A program made the position numbers and the translations under genes. Source: Paenarthrobacter ilicis (GTDB lineage: Bacteria > Actinomycetota > Actinomycetes > Actinomycetales > Micrococcaceae). From it: DNA of 64,000 nt. The notes beneath the pieces are model-generated. The model was given only the letters and a program-made list of their open reading frames with translations, was not told where the DNA came from and did not search any database. The first letter of the stretch is position 1. Each line of letters opens with the position of its first letter. The stretch is from the NCBI RefSeq assembly GCF_016907545.1, contig NZ_JAFBCD010000001.1, positions 682,001-746,000 on the forward strand, in the 5' to 3' direction. This document shows, in pieces, positions 51,135-59,476 of this stretch.

Positions 51135-51659
51135 ATGAGTGATCATCACCTGAAGCGACTCGTGATCATGCGGCATGCCAAGGCCGACTGGCCGGTGGGT
51201 GTTCCGGATCATGAGCGCCCCTTGGAGGAACGTGGGCACCGCGAGGCGCCCTTGGCCGGTAAATGGTTGCTGGCCCATGGCGTGGTCCCGGATTTCATCT
51301 TGTGTTCGTCCGCCGTGCGCACCAGGCAGACCTGCACCTGGGTGTGCGATGAACTGGGCGAGAAAGCTCCCACCCCAAAGCTCGAAGATGGGCTGTACGC
51401 TGCCTCCGCACACCGGATGCTGAAGGTCATCAACCATGTGCCGGACACCGTCACAACTTTGATGATCATTTCCCACTTGCCCGGCGTCCAGGACCTGGCC
51501 ATGCATCTGGCATCCAGGGATTCGGACCACGATGCCTACATGGACGCCGCCACCCGGTATCCCACCAGCGCCCTGACGGTCATGGAAACGGAAAAACCAT
51601 GGGCTGAGCTTGATGGCCAAGACGCGCGGTTGACCCACTTTACGGTTCCACGCAGCTAG
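51135..51659 (+). CDS. SixA-like histidine phosphatase
   Basis: This 174-residue protein has the histidine phosphatase signature LVIMRHAKADWP (the RHA motif) near residue 9, the conserved Arg in SSAVRTRQT and a second His in LMIISHLPGVQDLAM. This is the small SixA subgroup, which removes phosphate from histidine phosphotransfer domains in some bacteria. A phosphoprotein partner is not apparent here. Length is typical. A 13-bp direct repeat GGTTCCACGCAGC lies around the stop. Confidence 0.88.
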   Translation: MSDHHLKRLVIMRHAKADWPVGVPDHERPLEERGHREAPLAGKWLLAHGVVPDFILCSSAVRTRQTCTWVCDELGEKAPTPKLEDGLYAASAHRMLKVINHVPDTVTTLMIISHLPGVQDLAMHLASRDSDHDAYMDAATRYPTSALTVMETEKPWAELDGQDARLTHFTVPRS

Positions 51660-51681
51660 GTTCCACGCAGCCAGCGCCGGT

Positions 51682-52596
51682 TCAGATCTCCGGGAGTTGC
51701 CGGGCTGCCACGTCGCGAAGCAGGCCCACCACGTGCTGGATGTTGGGGCTCGCTGTCATGGTCTTCCGGAACACTACGCCCACGGAACGCTCCTGCACGG
51801 GGTTGACCACCGGTATGGCCACAACGCCCGGGGGCAAGGTTGGCCGCCCGAGCCTGGGCACCAGCGCGACGCACACGCCCTGCTCCACCATGGCGATGTG
51901 GGTTGAAAAGTCGGGGTCGTACACGCGGATGTCCGGCACCCTGCCCAGCCCTGCAAAGATCTGCAGGAGGGCCTCGTTGCAAATGGCCCCCGCGGGGGTG
52001 CTGATCCAGGTTTCGTCCAGCAGGTCAGCACGTTCGACGGCGGCCCGGCCCGCCAGGGGATGGCTGCTGTTGACCAGGACATCGGCGCGGTCGACGCAGA
52101 GGTCCTCATGAACGAGGTTGTCCGGGATAACCAGGGGCACTGAATTCCAGTTGTGGACCACGGCGAGCTCGGCGCCACCGGACGCAATCCGCTGCACCGC
52201 TTCACGGGGATCCTCCGCCAGGACGGTAACCCGCAGGGCAGACCCGGCTGCGGCCATGTGGCCCAAGGCCGGCCCCACCAGCCCACGGCATGCCGTGGAG
52301 AAGGCGGCCATGCGCAGCACGCCGGAGGGCGTGGAGGGATCGGCCAGGAGGGTTGCATGGAGCTCTTCAAGCTCGCCCATGATCCGGCGTCCGTACTCTG
52401 CCAAGGCCAGGCCACGTTCGGTGAGCAGCACCCCGCGTCCGTTGCGTTCCAGGACCGTCACGCCTGTTTGTTTCTCCAGCTTTTTGATCTGTTGTGAAAC
52501 TGCCGACGGGCTGTACCCCATGACGTCGGAGGCAGCGATCACGGAACCATGCTGTTCCACGGCTACCAGTGCCCGCAGGGCCGTAATATCGATCAT
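51682..52596 (-). CDS. LysR family transcriptional regulator
   Basis: This 304-residue protein has the N-terminal winged helix (DITALRALVAVEQHGSVIAASDVMGYSPSAVSQQIKKLEKQ, in two parts) and a periplasmic-binding-like effector domain. It is divergent from the EamA exporter across 72 bp that contain an inverted repeat of the LysR kind. It probably activates or represses the exporter gene in response to a small molecule; which one cannot be read. Confidence 0.93.
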   Translation of the reverse strand: MIDITALRALVAVEQHGSVIAASDVMGYSPSAVSQQIKKLEKQTGVTVLERNGRGVLLTERGLALAEYGRRIMGELEELHATLLADPSTPSGVLRMAAFSTACRGLVGPALGHMAAAGSALRVTVLAEDPREAVQRIASGGAELAVVHNWNSVPLVIPDNLVHEDLCVDRADVLVNSSHPLAGRAAVERADLLDETWISTPAGAICNEALLQIFAGLGRVPDIRVYDPDFSTHIAMVEQGVCVALVPRLGRPTLPPGVVAIPVVNPVQERSVGVVFRKTMTASPNIQHVVGLLRDVAARQLPEI

Positions 52597-52638
52597 GAAG
52601 CAAATCTACGTGGTTCCATGGTGAAATCAACGCTGGTG

Positions 52639-52666
52639 CTTCATTCTGATCTGGTCCAAAGTGAAG
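52639..52666. promoter_or_regulatory. Candidate LysR box
   Basis: CTTCATT (52639-52645) and AGTGAAG (52660-52666) are inverted with one mismatch and a 14-bp spacer, just before the preferred EamA start. The arms are short and the site is tentative. Confidence 0.35.
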
Positions 52667-52668
52667 GG

Positions 52669-53580
52669 GTGAACCTTCGACACTCCCTTCTCGCCGTTCT
52701 GGTGGCCGTCCTGTGGGGCGTCAACTTCGTCGCCATTGACCTTGGTCTCCACCCCGCAGGGCGTGAGGTGCCTCCGTTGCTGTTCGTGGCCATGCGCTTC
52801 CTCCTGGTGGTCTTCCCATGCATCTTCTTTATCCGCAAACCGGACGTGGGCTGGAAGGCGATTGCCGGCGTCGGGCTCTTCATGAGCGCAGGACAATTCG
52901 GGCTGCTGTACTTGGGCATGGCGTTGGGTATGCCGGCGGGGTTGGCGTCGCTGGTGCTGCAGGCGCAGGTCCTGTTCACCATCCTGCTGGCCTCGCGGGT
53001 GTTGGGGGAGAAGCCCAGTCCGCGCCAATTGGCCGGAGTTGTTGTGGGGGTAGCCGGGTTGGCAGTGGTGGCCATGGGGCGCAGCGCGGTTGCTCCCGTG
53101 CTCCCGTTGATGATTGTGCTGGCGGCTGCGTTGTCGTGGGCGATCGGCAATGTGGTGGCGCGGCATTCGAAAGCGGCTTCCGGCTTGGGCCTGGTGGTGT
53201 GGTCCGGCGCAGTGGTGCCGGTACCGTTGGCTGCGCTGTCCTTGGTGGTTGATGGGCCGGACGCCGTGTGGACAACCCTGGGGGACCTGCAACCCGCCAC
53301 CATCCTGAGCGCCATCTATACAGCTGTGTTCGCGTCCCTGGTGGGGTATGGCATCTGGAACCGGTTGCTGGCCATTTACCCTGGGTCCGACGTCGTGCCG
53401 TTCACGCTTCTGGTCCCGGTGGTGGGCATGACGGCCGCGTGGCTGGTGCTCCACGAAGTTCCCACGCTGACGGAGATCGTGGGTGGACTCATCCTGCTCC
53501 TGGGCGTGGCCACAGCAGTGCTGGGTGTCAGCAGGAAACGCCCCGGAACCCCCGTTGTGAGGCCCGCTCTGCGGCTCTGA
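52669..53580 (+). CDS. EamA/DMT-family exporter
   Basis: The GTG at 52669 begins MNLRHSLLAVLVAVLWGVNFV and gives 303 residues with ten hydrophobic segments in two EamA halves, as in YddG/RhtA-type exporters of amino acids and metabolites. An ATG at 52618 adds 17 residues unlike the family and would lie on the LysR-type repeat. Neither start has a good ribosome site. The last 27 bases form the left arm of a 61-bp palindromic repeat. Confidence 0.87.
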   Translation: MNLRHSLLAVLVAVLWGVNFVAIDLGLHPAGREVPPLLFVAMRFLLVVFPCIFFIRKPDVGWKAIAGVGLFMSAGQFGLLYLGMALGMPAGLASLVLQAQVLFTILLASRVLGEKPSPRQLAGVVVGVAGLAVVAMGRSAVAPVLPLMIVLAAALSWAIGNVVARHSKAASGLGLVVWSGAVVPVPLAALSLVVDGPDAVWTTLGDLQPATILSAIYTAVFASLVGYGIWNRLLAIYPGSDVVPFTLLVPVVGMTAAWLVLHEVPTLTEIVGGLILLLGVATAVLGVSRKRPGTPVVRPALRL

Positions 53581-53614
53581 ATGCTGCCAAAGCACGCAAA
53601 GCCGGCCCCGCAAC
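53554..53614. repeat. 61-bp palindromic repeat, copy 1
   Basis: GTTGTGAGGCCCGCTCTGCG (53554-53573) and CGCAAAGCCGGCCCCGCAAC (53595-53614) are inverted arms matching at 16 of 20 positions with a 21-nt loop. The same arms with a different 21-nt loop occur at 59275-59335. The left arm lies in the 3' end of the EamA gene and the right arm in the gap after it. Confidence 0.65.
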
Positions 53615-53628
53615 GTTACTTGGGGGTG

Positions 53629-54180
53629 TCAGCGTCTCGCGGCGGGCTTGCGTTGGGCGGGCTTGCGTTGGGCGGGCTTGCGTTGGGCGGAAGCGTTCGA
53701 CGCCGGTCGCTTGGCTGGTGCGCGCTTGGCAGGCTCAGGAGCGCGTGACTTCCAGGACGGCACCACGGCCCCCAGGAACATCACGGCCAACGTTCCCACA
53801 CCGGAAGCAGCAGCCAAATAGAAGTAGGTGTCGGGGCTGCTGCTGCCGATCAGGCCCGCCAATGCCGAGGCTCCCGCGGACTCCGCATCCACTGCGCTGG
53901 CCCCCTGGGTGAAGGCAAGGCCCCACATCCGCAGGAACGCAATGCCGAAGCCGATAAACAGGCTTGTTCCCGCCGCGCCGAGCAACGCCACCAGGTATCT
54001 GCGGCGGTTGAAGACTTGCACTATGCACGCCAGGTAGCAGACCAACACGCTGCCCAGGAACAGGTAGAGGACCAGTTCCTCCAGCACCGCTGCGGCCAAA
54101 GCCAGCAAGCCCAACGACACAAAGGCCGCTACTATCGCGAGCTTCCCGCTGTTCCCCATGTGACGCATGAGGTTAATCAT
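53629..54180 (-). CDS. Small membrane protein with KPAQR repeat tail
   Basis: The ATG at 54180 gives 183 residues; an in-frame GTG at 54198 adds six. There are about four membrane helices, then a basic tail with three repeats of KPAQR ending KPAARR, made by a 15-bp DNA repeat at about 53640-53690. The tail resembles those of actinobacterial DNA- or wall-binding proteins but is too short to judge. I do not recognise the family. It lies on the minus strand between the EamA gene and the TetR gene. Confidence 0.7.
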   Translation of the reverse strand: MINLMRHMGNSGKLAIVAAFVSLGLLALAAAVLEELVLYLFLGSVLVCYLACIVQVFNRRRYLVALLGAAGTSLFIGFGIAFLRMWGLAFTQGASAVDAESAGASALAGLIGSSSPDTYFYLAAASGVGTLAVMFLGAVVPSWKSRAPEPAKRAPAKRPASNASAQRKPAQRKPAQRKPAARR

Positions 54181-54244
54181 CCCCGACCAAGCGGCCACGC
54201 CACGCCGTCGTACATTGCAGTTGAATACCGTTGCGGGAGCAGGG

Positions 54245-54910
54245 TTACCTGATCACATATCCGTGCATGATGGTCATGACGGCGGCCACGCTCTGATCGC
54301 GGGTCCGCTCCGGATTGTATGTTTGCCGGTCCAGTCCCACCACAAAGATGGCGCCGAAGATTGCTGCTTCCAGGCTTCCCCTGGCTATGGACTCGTTCAC
54401 CTTGTAGCCTGCCGCAACGCTCTCCACGGCGGACCCGATGACGGCCAGCAGCTCGGCCCTTAACTCGGCGAAGACTGCGCTCCATTCGCCCGGGGTTCGC
54501 CAGTTCTCGCTGACCCACAAGCGCGCAAAGGAGGGGTAGTCGTCCATGAACTCCATGGCCTGGCCCACCATGTTGGTCATGGACTCCAGGGGATCGTTGC
54601 TCTGCCCGCGAACGTCCTGCAATCGGACCAGCATGATGTCCACGCCGTGCCGCAGAAGTTGCGCGATCAGATCCGACTTGCTGCCGAAGTTGTAGTAGAC
54701 CGTTCCCTTGGAAACACCTGCTGCGGCGGCGATCTCATCCACGGTCACACCTGCCGCGCCGCGCTCACCGATCAGCTCCATGGACGCCTCGAAGAGGCGC
54801 TGTTTGGTGGCGTTGGTCCGCTCGGGGCGGAGCTTCTTGTTGGTTCCAGCGGTTCCAGCGGTTCCTGCGGTTCCGGCAGCGCCGGAGGTGGCGGGCTCGG
54901 TGCTGCTCAT
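54245..54910 (-). CDS. TetR family repressor of the YhgE operon
   Basis: The ATG at 54910 overlaps the YhgE stop (ATGA) and gives 221 residues. A Thr/Ala/Gly repeat (TAGTAGTAGT) precedes the helix-turn-helix (ELIGERGAAGVTVDEIAAAAGVSKGTVYYNFGSK, in two parts). The ligand domain is of the TetR_C type. It is the third gene of the operon and should bind the palindrome at the operon promoter, giving negative feedback on the operon that encodes it. Confidence 0.9.
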   Translation of the reverse strand: MSSTEPATSGAAGTAGTAGTAGTNKKLRPERTNATKQRLFEASMELIGERGAAGVTVDEIAAAAGVSKGTVYYNFGSKSDLIAQLLRHGVDIMLVRLQDVRGQSNDPLESMTNMVGQAMEFMDDYPSFARLWVSENWRTPGEWSAVFAELRAELLAVIGSAVESVAAGYKVNESIARGSLEAAIFGAIFVVGLDRQTYNPERTRDQSVAAVMTIMHGYVIR

Positions 54911-56943
54911 ACTGCGATCTCCGGCTTCAGGGTTTTGAGGGTCCACACCTTGTGCTTCCGAACGGCGAGCGTGGACAACGCCATTCCCAGCAAAGTGTAT
55001 CCAAGCAGGCCCAGGACCGTAGGCCAGATCATGGACAACTCACCGCCGTAGATCAGGTGCCGCATGCCGGTCACCACGTAGCCCATGGGCAGCACCTGGT
55101 GCACCACGTGCAGGGGCATCGGCGTCGTCTGCCACGGGAACGTGCCGCCGGAGGAAACCAGCTGGAGGACCAGCAGGACCAACACCACAAACTTGCCCGG
55201 AGTGCCCAGCAGCGCCACGATGCCCTGGATGATCGCGCTGAACGCCATGACGGCAGCCAGCATGAAGAGCCACATGCCGATGGGGTGGGCAGGGTTCAGG
55301 CCAAGGCCCACGTCCACCACCACTGTGAGGATGGTGGCCTGGAGGACGGAGACCACGAAGAACGGCAGCCAGCCCCCAACGGCTATTTTCCAGGCGGCGG
55401 CGTTGGACGCCAAGGCCCGTTGGGTGATGGGCCGCATGGCCTGGACCAGCATGAAGACGCCGATCCACAGGGCCAGTGTAAGGAAGAACGGAGCCAGCCC
55501 TGCCCCGTAGGAGCCTGCCTTTGCCTGGGAAACGTTGTCCACGGCCACGGGATCGGCGATGACTTTGGAGACGCTGTTCTTCTGGTCGTCGTTCGGGTTG
55601 GGGATGTCGCCTGCCCCCTTGGCCAGTTCGGTGGCCAGGGTGTTGGAGCCATCGGCTGCGGTGACTGCGCCGCTGGCGAGCTGCCCGGCGCCGTCGTCGA
55701 GTTTGTGTGCGCCGTCGTCGAGCTTTACGGCACCGTCCACGGCGGACTGCTGACCTGCGGCAAGGGTTGATGCGCCGGTGCTGAGCTGGCCCGCCCCGGA
55801 GGCTGCCTTGGAGATCGCGTCAGTCAGTGTGGGAGTGGCGGCAGCCAGCTTGGAGGCGCCTGCGCTGACTGCAGCGGACCCATCGGAAAGTTGCTGGATC
55901 TTGGCGGCGTCTCCGGAGATCTTTGCCTTGGCATCAGTAACGGGACTGGAAGCAGCAGCCGCATCAAAGTCGGCCAGCACCTTGTCTGCCTGTTCCTGCG
56001 TCAGAACGCCTGCCGAGACCAAGCGTGCGTTGGACTCGACCACACGGTTCCGGAGGCCTTTGTCCGCTGCTTCAAGCTGCCCGACGACGTCCTGCACCTT
56101 GGCGTTCAGCTGGGCGTTTCCCGCGGCTACTTGAGCGGCGCCGTCGGCCAGTTTCTGGGAATCCGAAGGCAGCGTGGCGGTTTTGTTCTTGAGCTCGGTC
56201 AGGCCGGAGCTCAGTTGGCCCGCGCCCGTGTTGAGTTGAACGGCGCCGTCACGGAGCTGGGTTTGTCCAGCTACCAATTGGTCCGCTCCCGTGACCAGCT
56301 GGGAGGTTCCGTCGTGCAGGGTGACCGCGCCGTCCTTGAGCTTTCCCACTCCGGTGGCAAGCTCCGAGGCGCCGTCCGCAGCTTTCACTATGGAGGCGTG
56401 AATGGTGCCGAAACCCGTGAGGAGTTGGTTGGCGGTTTCTTCGCCCACTTCCTTGGCCACGGTGGAGTGCACGGCGGTGGTGAGCTTGTCCACGATGGTG
56501 CTCAGGAGGTAGTTGTTGGCATCGTTCGTGGTGACGTGGAGCATGGCCTGGTTGGCGGCATCAAAGCTGCCCGGGGACACCAGATTGGCGGAGAAATCCT
56601 TGGGGATGCGCAGGGCAAACGCGTACTCGCCCGACTTGACGCCCGCATCTGCAGCGTCGGCGCTGGAGACCTGCTTCCAGTTGAAGACGTGGCCCTCCTC
56701 CAGGCTGTCTGCCACCTTCTTGCCGGCCTGGAGTTCCGAGCCGTCCTTGGCGGTGGCGCCGGTGTCCTCTACCACCAGGGCAGCGTCGATCTGGTTCAGG
56801 TTCCCGTACGGATCCCAGTTGGCGTACAGGTACACGGCGCCGTACAACAACGGAACCATGGTCAGGGCCAGGATGGTCAGCTTGGGCAGGAGCCCGCCGG
56901 TCATGCGCTTGAGTTCGGAGCGGGCAAGCCGCAGAACAGTCAC
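54907..56943 (-). CDS. YhgE/Pip-type ABC-2 membrane protein
   Basis: This 678-residue protein has an N-terminal membrane helix, a long extracytoplasmic domain with many copies of a L-x-D/T-G-A-x-x-L pattern (for example LATGVGKLKDGAVTLHDG) that forms coiled coils, and five C-terminal helices of the ABC-2 permease type. It is the YhgE/Pip family, which includes phage-infection proteins and ESX-linked or lipid export factors. The GTG start overlaps the preceding ABC-like stop by 4 bp. Substrate not established. Confidence 0.93.
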   Translation of the reverse strand: MTVLRLARSELKRMTGGLLPKLTILALTMVPLLYGAVYLYANWDPYGNLNQIDAALVVEDTGATAKDGSELQAGKKVADSLEEGHVFNWKQVSSADAADAGVKSGEYAFALRIPKDFSANLVSPGSFDAANQAMLHVTTNDANNYLLSTIVDKLTTAVHSTVAKEVGEETANQLLTGFGTIHASIVKAADGASELATGVGKLKDGAVTLHDGTSQLVTGADQLVAGQTQLRDGAVQLNTGAGQLSSGLTELKNKTATLPSDSQKLADGAAQVAAGNAQLNAKVQDVVGQLEAADKGLRNRVVESNARLVSAGVLTQEQADKVLADFDAAAASSPVTDAKAKISGDAAKIQQLSDGSAAVSAGASKLAAATPTLTDAISKAASGAGQLSTGASTLAAGQQSAVDGAVKLDDGAHKLDDGAGQLASGAVTAADGSNTLATELAKGAGDIPNPNDDQKNSVSKVIADPVAVDNVSQAKAGSYGAGLAPFFLTLALWIGVFMLVQAMRPITQRALASNAAAWKIAVGGWLPFFVVSVLQATILTVVVDVGLGLNPAHPIGMWLFMLAAVMAFSAIIQGIVALLGTPGKFVVLVLLVLQLVSSGGTFPWQTTPMPLHVVHQVLPMGYVVTGMRHLIYGGELSMIWPTVLGLLGYTLLGMALSTLAVRKHKVWTLKTLKPEIAV

Positions 56944-57722
56944 TTTGCGATCCTTTGGACGGTGGTGGTTTGAGGGTCCGGGGTTTCCGTCAACGCGGTA
57001 TCCGGCGTCAACGCGGTATCCGGCGCGGCAGGGGCCGCGTGCTTGGGATGGGGTTCCGCTGCTTCGGGATTGGGCGCCGGTTCCGGTTCAGGCTGCTTCG
57101 GCACTGCGTTGCCGATCACTGCGGAGGGGCCGGTCCAGTTGTCCGGGAGGGCGCCAACTACGGCGACGACGGCGAGCGGCCGCCCGGCGTCGGACGCCAA
57201 TGCCTCAAGGCGGGGCAGCCACGCGGCGGGATCGGCGCTGTGGCGATCGGGCGAGTCCACCACCAGGAGGTCGGTGGCCGGATTTGCCAAGGCGAGCGCA
57301 GTCAGGAGTTCAAGGCGACGGTGCGGAGCAAGCTGCTCGATCCAGAGGCCGGCGATGTCCTCGAAGCTGTTGACCTTCAGCCACGGCTTGCTGAGCAGTG
57401 CGCCACGGTAGCGGCGTGGGATGAGGGAGAGGTCCTCGGTGACAAGGTCGCGGACGCTGAGGTGTTGCTCGGGTTCGTTGACGTTGGGGGAGTCCACCAA
57501 GGCGCTGGCGAGCCGGACCTTCTTGGTCTTGGTGGCATCGTCCCAGCTCAGGATTCCGTTGCTGGGCTTCATCCGGCCGCTGAGTGCCAGGGCCAGGGCG
57601 GTCCGCTGGTCCTGCCCTTCTCCGGCGACGAGCATGAGTTCGCCACGGCGAACCTGAAGGGAGGTTGCCGGGAGGAGATCGTCCCTGCGGCCGTTGATCT
57701 GAAGTTGCTGTACGGACAGCAC
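56940..57722 (-). CDS. Degenerate ABC ATPase paired with YhgE
   Basis: From a GTG, this 260-residue protein keeps the ABC ATPase layout but lacks its key residues. The P-loop reads GEGQDQRTAL with no Lys, Walker B DLLVVDSPD has no Glu after the Asp, and the LSGGQ signature is replaced by LAPHRRLELLTAL. It is unlikely to hydrolyse ATP by the usual mechanism and may act as a regulatory subunit for YhgE. A Pro/Thr/Ala-rich tail of ~60 residues follows. Similar K-less ATPases accompany YhgE genes in other actinobacteria, as I recall. Confidence 0.78.
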   Translation of the reverse strand: MLSVQQLQINGRRDDLLPATSLQVRRGELMLVAGEGQDQRTALALALSGRMKPSNGILSWDDATKTKKVRLASALVDSPNVNEPEQHLSVRDLVTEDLSLIPRRYRGALLSKPWLKVNSFEDIAGLWIEQLAPHRRLELLTALALANPATDLLVVDSPDRHSADPAAWLPRLEALASDAGRPLAVVAVVGALPDNWTGPSAVIGNAVPKQPEPEPAPNPEAAEPHPKHAAPAAPDTALTPDTALTETPDPQTTTVQRIAK

Positions 57723-57731
57723 AATGAAGCC

Positions 57732-57785
57732 TTTCGCAGAACTGGTGTCTGCGAAAAGTCTAACTGAACTGACTGGTCAGTTCAA
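57732..57785 (-). promoter_or_regulatory. TetR-controlled promoter and leader hairpin
   Basis: On the minus strand, TTGAAC (57785-57780) and TAGACT (57762-57757) are spaced 17 bp and form a sigma-70-type promoter. The perfect palindrome GAACTGAC-TG-GTCAGTTC (57766-57783) covers the spacer and the -35 box. Immediately downstream, a perfect 9-bp inverted repeat, TTTCGCAGA and TCTGCGAAA (57732-57756), ends next to the AAAGG before the GTG start. Confidence 0.72.
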
Positions 57786-57793
57786 ATAGAATT

Positions 57794-59245
57794 CTAGAGC
57801 CCGTACTTTTCGAGCAGCCGCAGCCACACCTCACTGATGGTGGGGTAGGAGGGGACCGCGTGCCACAACCTGCCCAGTGGCACCTCTCCAACAATGGCAA
57901 TGGTGGCGGAATGCAGCAGCTCAGCAACTCCGGGCCCGGCAAAGGTTACTCCCAGCAGAACTTTCCGGTCCTCGTCCACCACCATCTGGGCCCACCCCTT
58001 GTAATCGGGGGAATGGAGTTGGGCGCCGGAGACGTTGATGGGGATCTCCACGCCGGTGGCGTTCTTTCCCTGAAGCAGGGCCTGCTCCAGGTTCAACCCC
58101 ACTGAGGCAACTTCCGGATCCGTGAACACGACGCTGGGCACCGCATGCTGGTTTGCTGTCTGTGCGTAGGGGCTCCACGGCTGGGGAGCGCCATTGAGGG
58201 TGCCGTTGGCTCGGGCCACGATCGCATCCCCTGTGGCCCGGGCCTCGTATTTTCCTTGGTGCGTGAGGAGGACCTTGCCCGCGGCATCACCAGCTGCGTA
58301 CAGCCAAGCACCGGCGTCTGCGGCCGTACCTTCCACCAGACCGCTGGCATCGGTGGTCAGGCGGAGCGGCTTGCTGTTCGGCGCTTCGATACCCACGCTT
58401 TCCAAGCCAAGGCCGGCCACTGCGGGGTGCCGTCCGGACGCGACCAGGAGTTGATCGGCCTTGAGTTCCTTGCCGTTGAGCCACACTGTCAGTGAGCCGT
58501 CGTCGTTCTTCTCCACTTTTTGCACGTCGGTGTGAAGGTGCACATCAATGCCGTCTGCGCGGAGGCCGGCCAAGACCAGGTTGGCGGCTTCCTCGGGGTA
58601 ACTGCTCAGCAGGCGGCCCCGGGCCACCACTGCCACGTCCGAGCCCAGCCGGGCAAAAGCCTGCGCCAACTCGACGCCGGCAACGCCGCCGCCCAGGACC
58701 ACGAAGCGCCGGGGAACCTCCTTGGCGGACGTTGCTTCCCTGGTGGTCCAGAACGGAACATCCTGAAGGCCGTCGATGTCCGGGATTGACGGAGTTGATC
58801 CAGTAGCCACCACCACTGCATGGCGCGCCGTGAGGGTATGGCCGGCGCCGTCCAGGCCGTCTACCTGCACCTCGCGCGGACCCGTGATGCGGGCGCGGCC
58901 GCGAACCAACTCAATACCCGCACTGTCCAACCACTCAACCTGGCCGTTGTCCTGCCAATTATTGGTGAACCAATCCCGATGTTTGAGCGCCGCGTGCGCG
59001 TCAACGGTTCCAGTGACGGCCTCGCTTGCCCCGGGTATTCCCTGGGCTGCGTGAAGGACACTGCCGGGACGCAACAGTGCTTTGGATGGCATGCATGCCC
59101 AGTATGAGCACTCGCCGCCCACTAACTCGCTCTCCACAATCACCGCCGTCAGGCCGCCGCGAACCACACGGTCCGCCACGTTTTCACCTACGGCACCTGC
59201 GCCGATCACAATGACGTCAAATTCACGGGAGCTCTCGGCAGTCAT
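57794..59245 (-). CDS. Flavoprotein disulfide reductase-like oxidoreductase
   Basis: This 483-residue protein has two Rossmann motifs (VIVIGAGAVGENVA and FVVLGGGVAGVELAQAF) and a redox-active disulfide GGECSYWACMPSK (C-x4-C). It belongs to the dihydrolipoamide dehydrogenase/mercuric reductase family. The C-terminal HxHPTxSE motif that supplies the catalytic His reads VPSYPTISEVW here, with Ser and Tyr at the His positions. It may therefore be a diaphorase or quinone/metal reductase with altered chemistry. Two inverted repeats lie between it and the nan operon. Confidence 0.87.
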   Translation of the reverse strand: MTAESSREFDVIVIGAGAVGENVADRVVRGGLTAVIVESELVGGECSYWACMPSKALLRPGSVLHAAQGIPGASEAVTGTVDAHAALKHRDWFTNNWQDNGQVEWLDSAGIELVRGRARITGPREVQVDGLDGAGHTLTARHAVVVATGSTPSIPDIDGLQDVPFWTTREATSAKEVPRRFVVLGGGVAGVELAQAFARLGSDVAVVARGRLLSSYPEEAANLVLAGLRADGIDVHLHTDVQKVEKNDDGSLTVWLNGKELKADQLLVASGRHPAVAGLGLESVGIEAPNSKPLRLTTDASGLVEGTAADAGAWLYAAGDAAGKVLLTHQGKYEARATGDAIVARANGTLNGAPQPWSPYAQTANQHAVPSVVFTDPEVASVGLNLEQALLQGKNATGVEIPINVSGAQLHSPDYKGWAQMVVDEDRKVLLGVTFAGPGVAELLHSATIAIVGEVPLGRLWHAVPSYPTISEVWLRLLEKYGL

Positions 59246-59274
59246 GGGGAAAGCCTACAACTGCTGCCCCCTGC

Positions 59275-59335
59275 GTTGTGAGGCCCGTTTTGCGGGGTGG
59301 GCGTGGGTTTTGGGGCGCAAAGCAGGCCTCGCAAC
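59275..59335. repeat. 61-bp palindromic repeat, copy 2
   Basis: GTTGTGAGGCCCGTTTTGCG (59275-59294) and CGCAAAGCAGGCCTCGCAAC (59316-59335) match at 17 of 20 positions and enclose 21 nt. Arms agree with copy 1 at 53554-53614; the loop (GT-rich here) is unrelated. It lies in the 231-bp gap after the nan operon, 30 bp upstream of the flavoprotein start. Confidence 0.65.
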
Positions 59336-59373
59336 GGGTGGCTCGTCTCTCGAGTCCGGCGCAGGCGAAAATT

Positions 59374-59455
59374 TGCTGGATCATCGCTCACCTGATCCAT
59401 GGCGGCCCGTGAAAAAACAGGGTTTTCACCATGGCACGGCTCCGATGATCCAGCA
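59374..59455. repeat. 13-bp inverted repeat enclosing a hairpin
   Basis: TGCTGGATCATCG (59374-59386) and CGATGATCCAGCA (59443-59455) are perfect inverted arms 56 bp apart. Within them GTGAAAA (59409-59415) and TTTTCAC (59423-59429) form a 7-bp hairpin. It begins 21 bp after nanE and may stop nan transcription or be a mobile palindrome. Confidence 0.6.
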
Positions 59456-59476
59456 GAATCTCGCCACCGCACGTGC

